Assembly: GCA_028717805.1 (NCBI GenBank) | Contig: JAQUNC010000010.1 | Coordinates: 1-54,554 of the forward strand | Length of the DNA: 54,554 nucleotides | Source: Atribacterota bacterium | Lineage (GTDB): Bacteria; Atribacterota; Phoenicimicrobiia; Phoenicimicrobiales; Stramentimicrobiaceae | Direction: 5' to 3' | The notes under the pieces: model-generated | What the model was told of the DNA's origin: nothing | What the model saw: the letters and a program-made list of their open reading frames with translations, nothing else | Database searches by the model: none | Shown here: positions 54,301 through 54,554 of the stretch, one piece after another | Position numbering within the stretch: position 1 is the first letter of the stretch | How the letters are laid out: the number at the start of each line of letters is the position of its first letter | Translations under genes and position numbers: made by a program

Positions 54301-54554
54301 CTATAACTTATAATTAATGGTTCTTAAAAATATTTTTCTTTTTTCTACATCTTCCCCTTTTTCAATTCCCTTAGGGGCAAAACCATCAATAACTCCCAGG
54401 ATACCCCGCCCAAGCTCTGTTTCCACAACTATAACCTCTACAGGATTGGCTGTAGCACAGAATATATTACAGACTTCTGGACATTGTTTGATAGCATTTA
54501 GAACATTAATAGGAAATGCATTTCCCATGATGATAATAAAAGCATGGCCTGCCC
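54301..54554 (-). CDS. Adenosine-specific kinase family protein (PF04008), 5' part outside window
   Basis: The reading frame runs off the right edge without a start: codons upstream of the first in-window Met (54528) continue as AGHAFIII, matching the family's GHAF-x-x-x-MGNAFP segment. The visible part includes [37 protein letters not shown] and [16 protein letters not shown], all strongly conserved in this family, and ends FLRTINYKL. Thus the internal Met is not the true start. Members bind adenosine or AMP; the physiological role is poorly known. About 240 bp of AT-rich sequence separate it from natA. Confidence 0.85.
   Translation of the reverse strand, partial: AGHAFIIIMGNAFPINVLNAIKQCPEVCNIFCATANPVEVIVVETELGRGILGVIDGFAPKGIEKGEDVEKRKIFLRTINYKL

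Overview
This is an AT-rich (by eye about one third G+C), densely packed bacterial chromosome segment. Nearly every gene lies on the minus strand; only mnmG, hlyIII and lspA lie on the plus strand. The gene set suggests an anaerobe: a B12-dependent class II ribonucleotide reductase, two TRAP transporters, many NAD(P)-linked sugar or polyol dehydrogenases, a YugP-type metallopeptidase and an adenosine-specific kinase family protein. Atribacterota or a low-GC Firmicutes-like lineage would fit, but no rRNA or strict phylogenetic marker was read here, so the placement is inference.

Layout. (1) 1-10830: a type I-B CRISPR-Cas locus. A WYL-domain regulator is followed on the minus strand by cas8b-cas7-cas5-cas3-cas6-cas1-cas2-cas4, an AT-rich leader and a CRISPR array running off the left edge. 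The repeat ends in ATTGAAAC on the minus strand, so array and cas genes are co-oriented. cas8b carries an in-frame internal ATG with a perfect AGGAGG, the signature of a separately translated Cas11 small subunit. (2) 11523-27537: housekeeping and envelope genes. These are mnmG, folD, a seven-LysM M23 endopeptidase, a small excisionase-type HTH protein, a TPR/SLT lytic transglycosylase, a HisC-like aminotransferase, a TrpR-like regulator with an amino-acid ABC binding protein and a decayed permease, an MFS transporter, MsrAB, a GT4 glycosyltransferase and glnS. (3) 27788-43685: a catabolic island of 16 genes on one strand. It holds a GntR/FCD regulator, an RraA-type aldolase, an Ldh_2 dehydrogenase, two SDRs, a cupin, a creatininase-family hydrolase, a VOC protein, two complete DctP-DctQ-DctM TRAP transporters, a URO-D-like protein, a zinc MDR dehydrogenase and a Gfo/Idh/MocA oxidoreductase. 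The substrate cannot be read from sequence. Sugar acids or polyols are likely, and MDR + Gfo/Idh/MocA + creatininase recalls the Thermotoga inositol route (IolM/IolG/IolN). (4) 44053-54554: hlyIII, lspA, class II RNR, YugP, a ferric-reductase-like membrane protein, a four-gene operon (natA-natB-flavoprotein-dacB) and the 3' part of an adenosine-specific kinase gene cut by the window end.

Cross-cutting signals. All three solute-binding-protein genes (one ABC, two TRAP) are followed by a long perfect hairpin before the permease gene. Both dctP genes have an orphan strong Shine-Dalgarno exactly 80 nt upstream of the start codon. The creatininase ribosome-binding site sits in a hairpin. The gntR promoter overlaps a 21-bp inverted repeat. 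A phased degenerate heptanucleotide repeat abuts the natA start. No tRNA, rRNA or insertion sequence was recognised.
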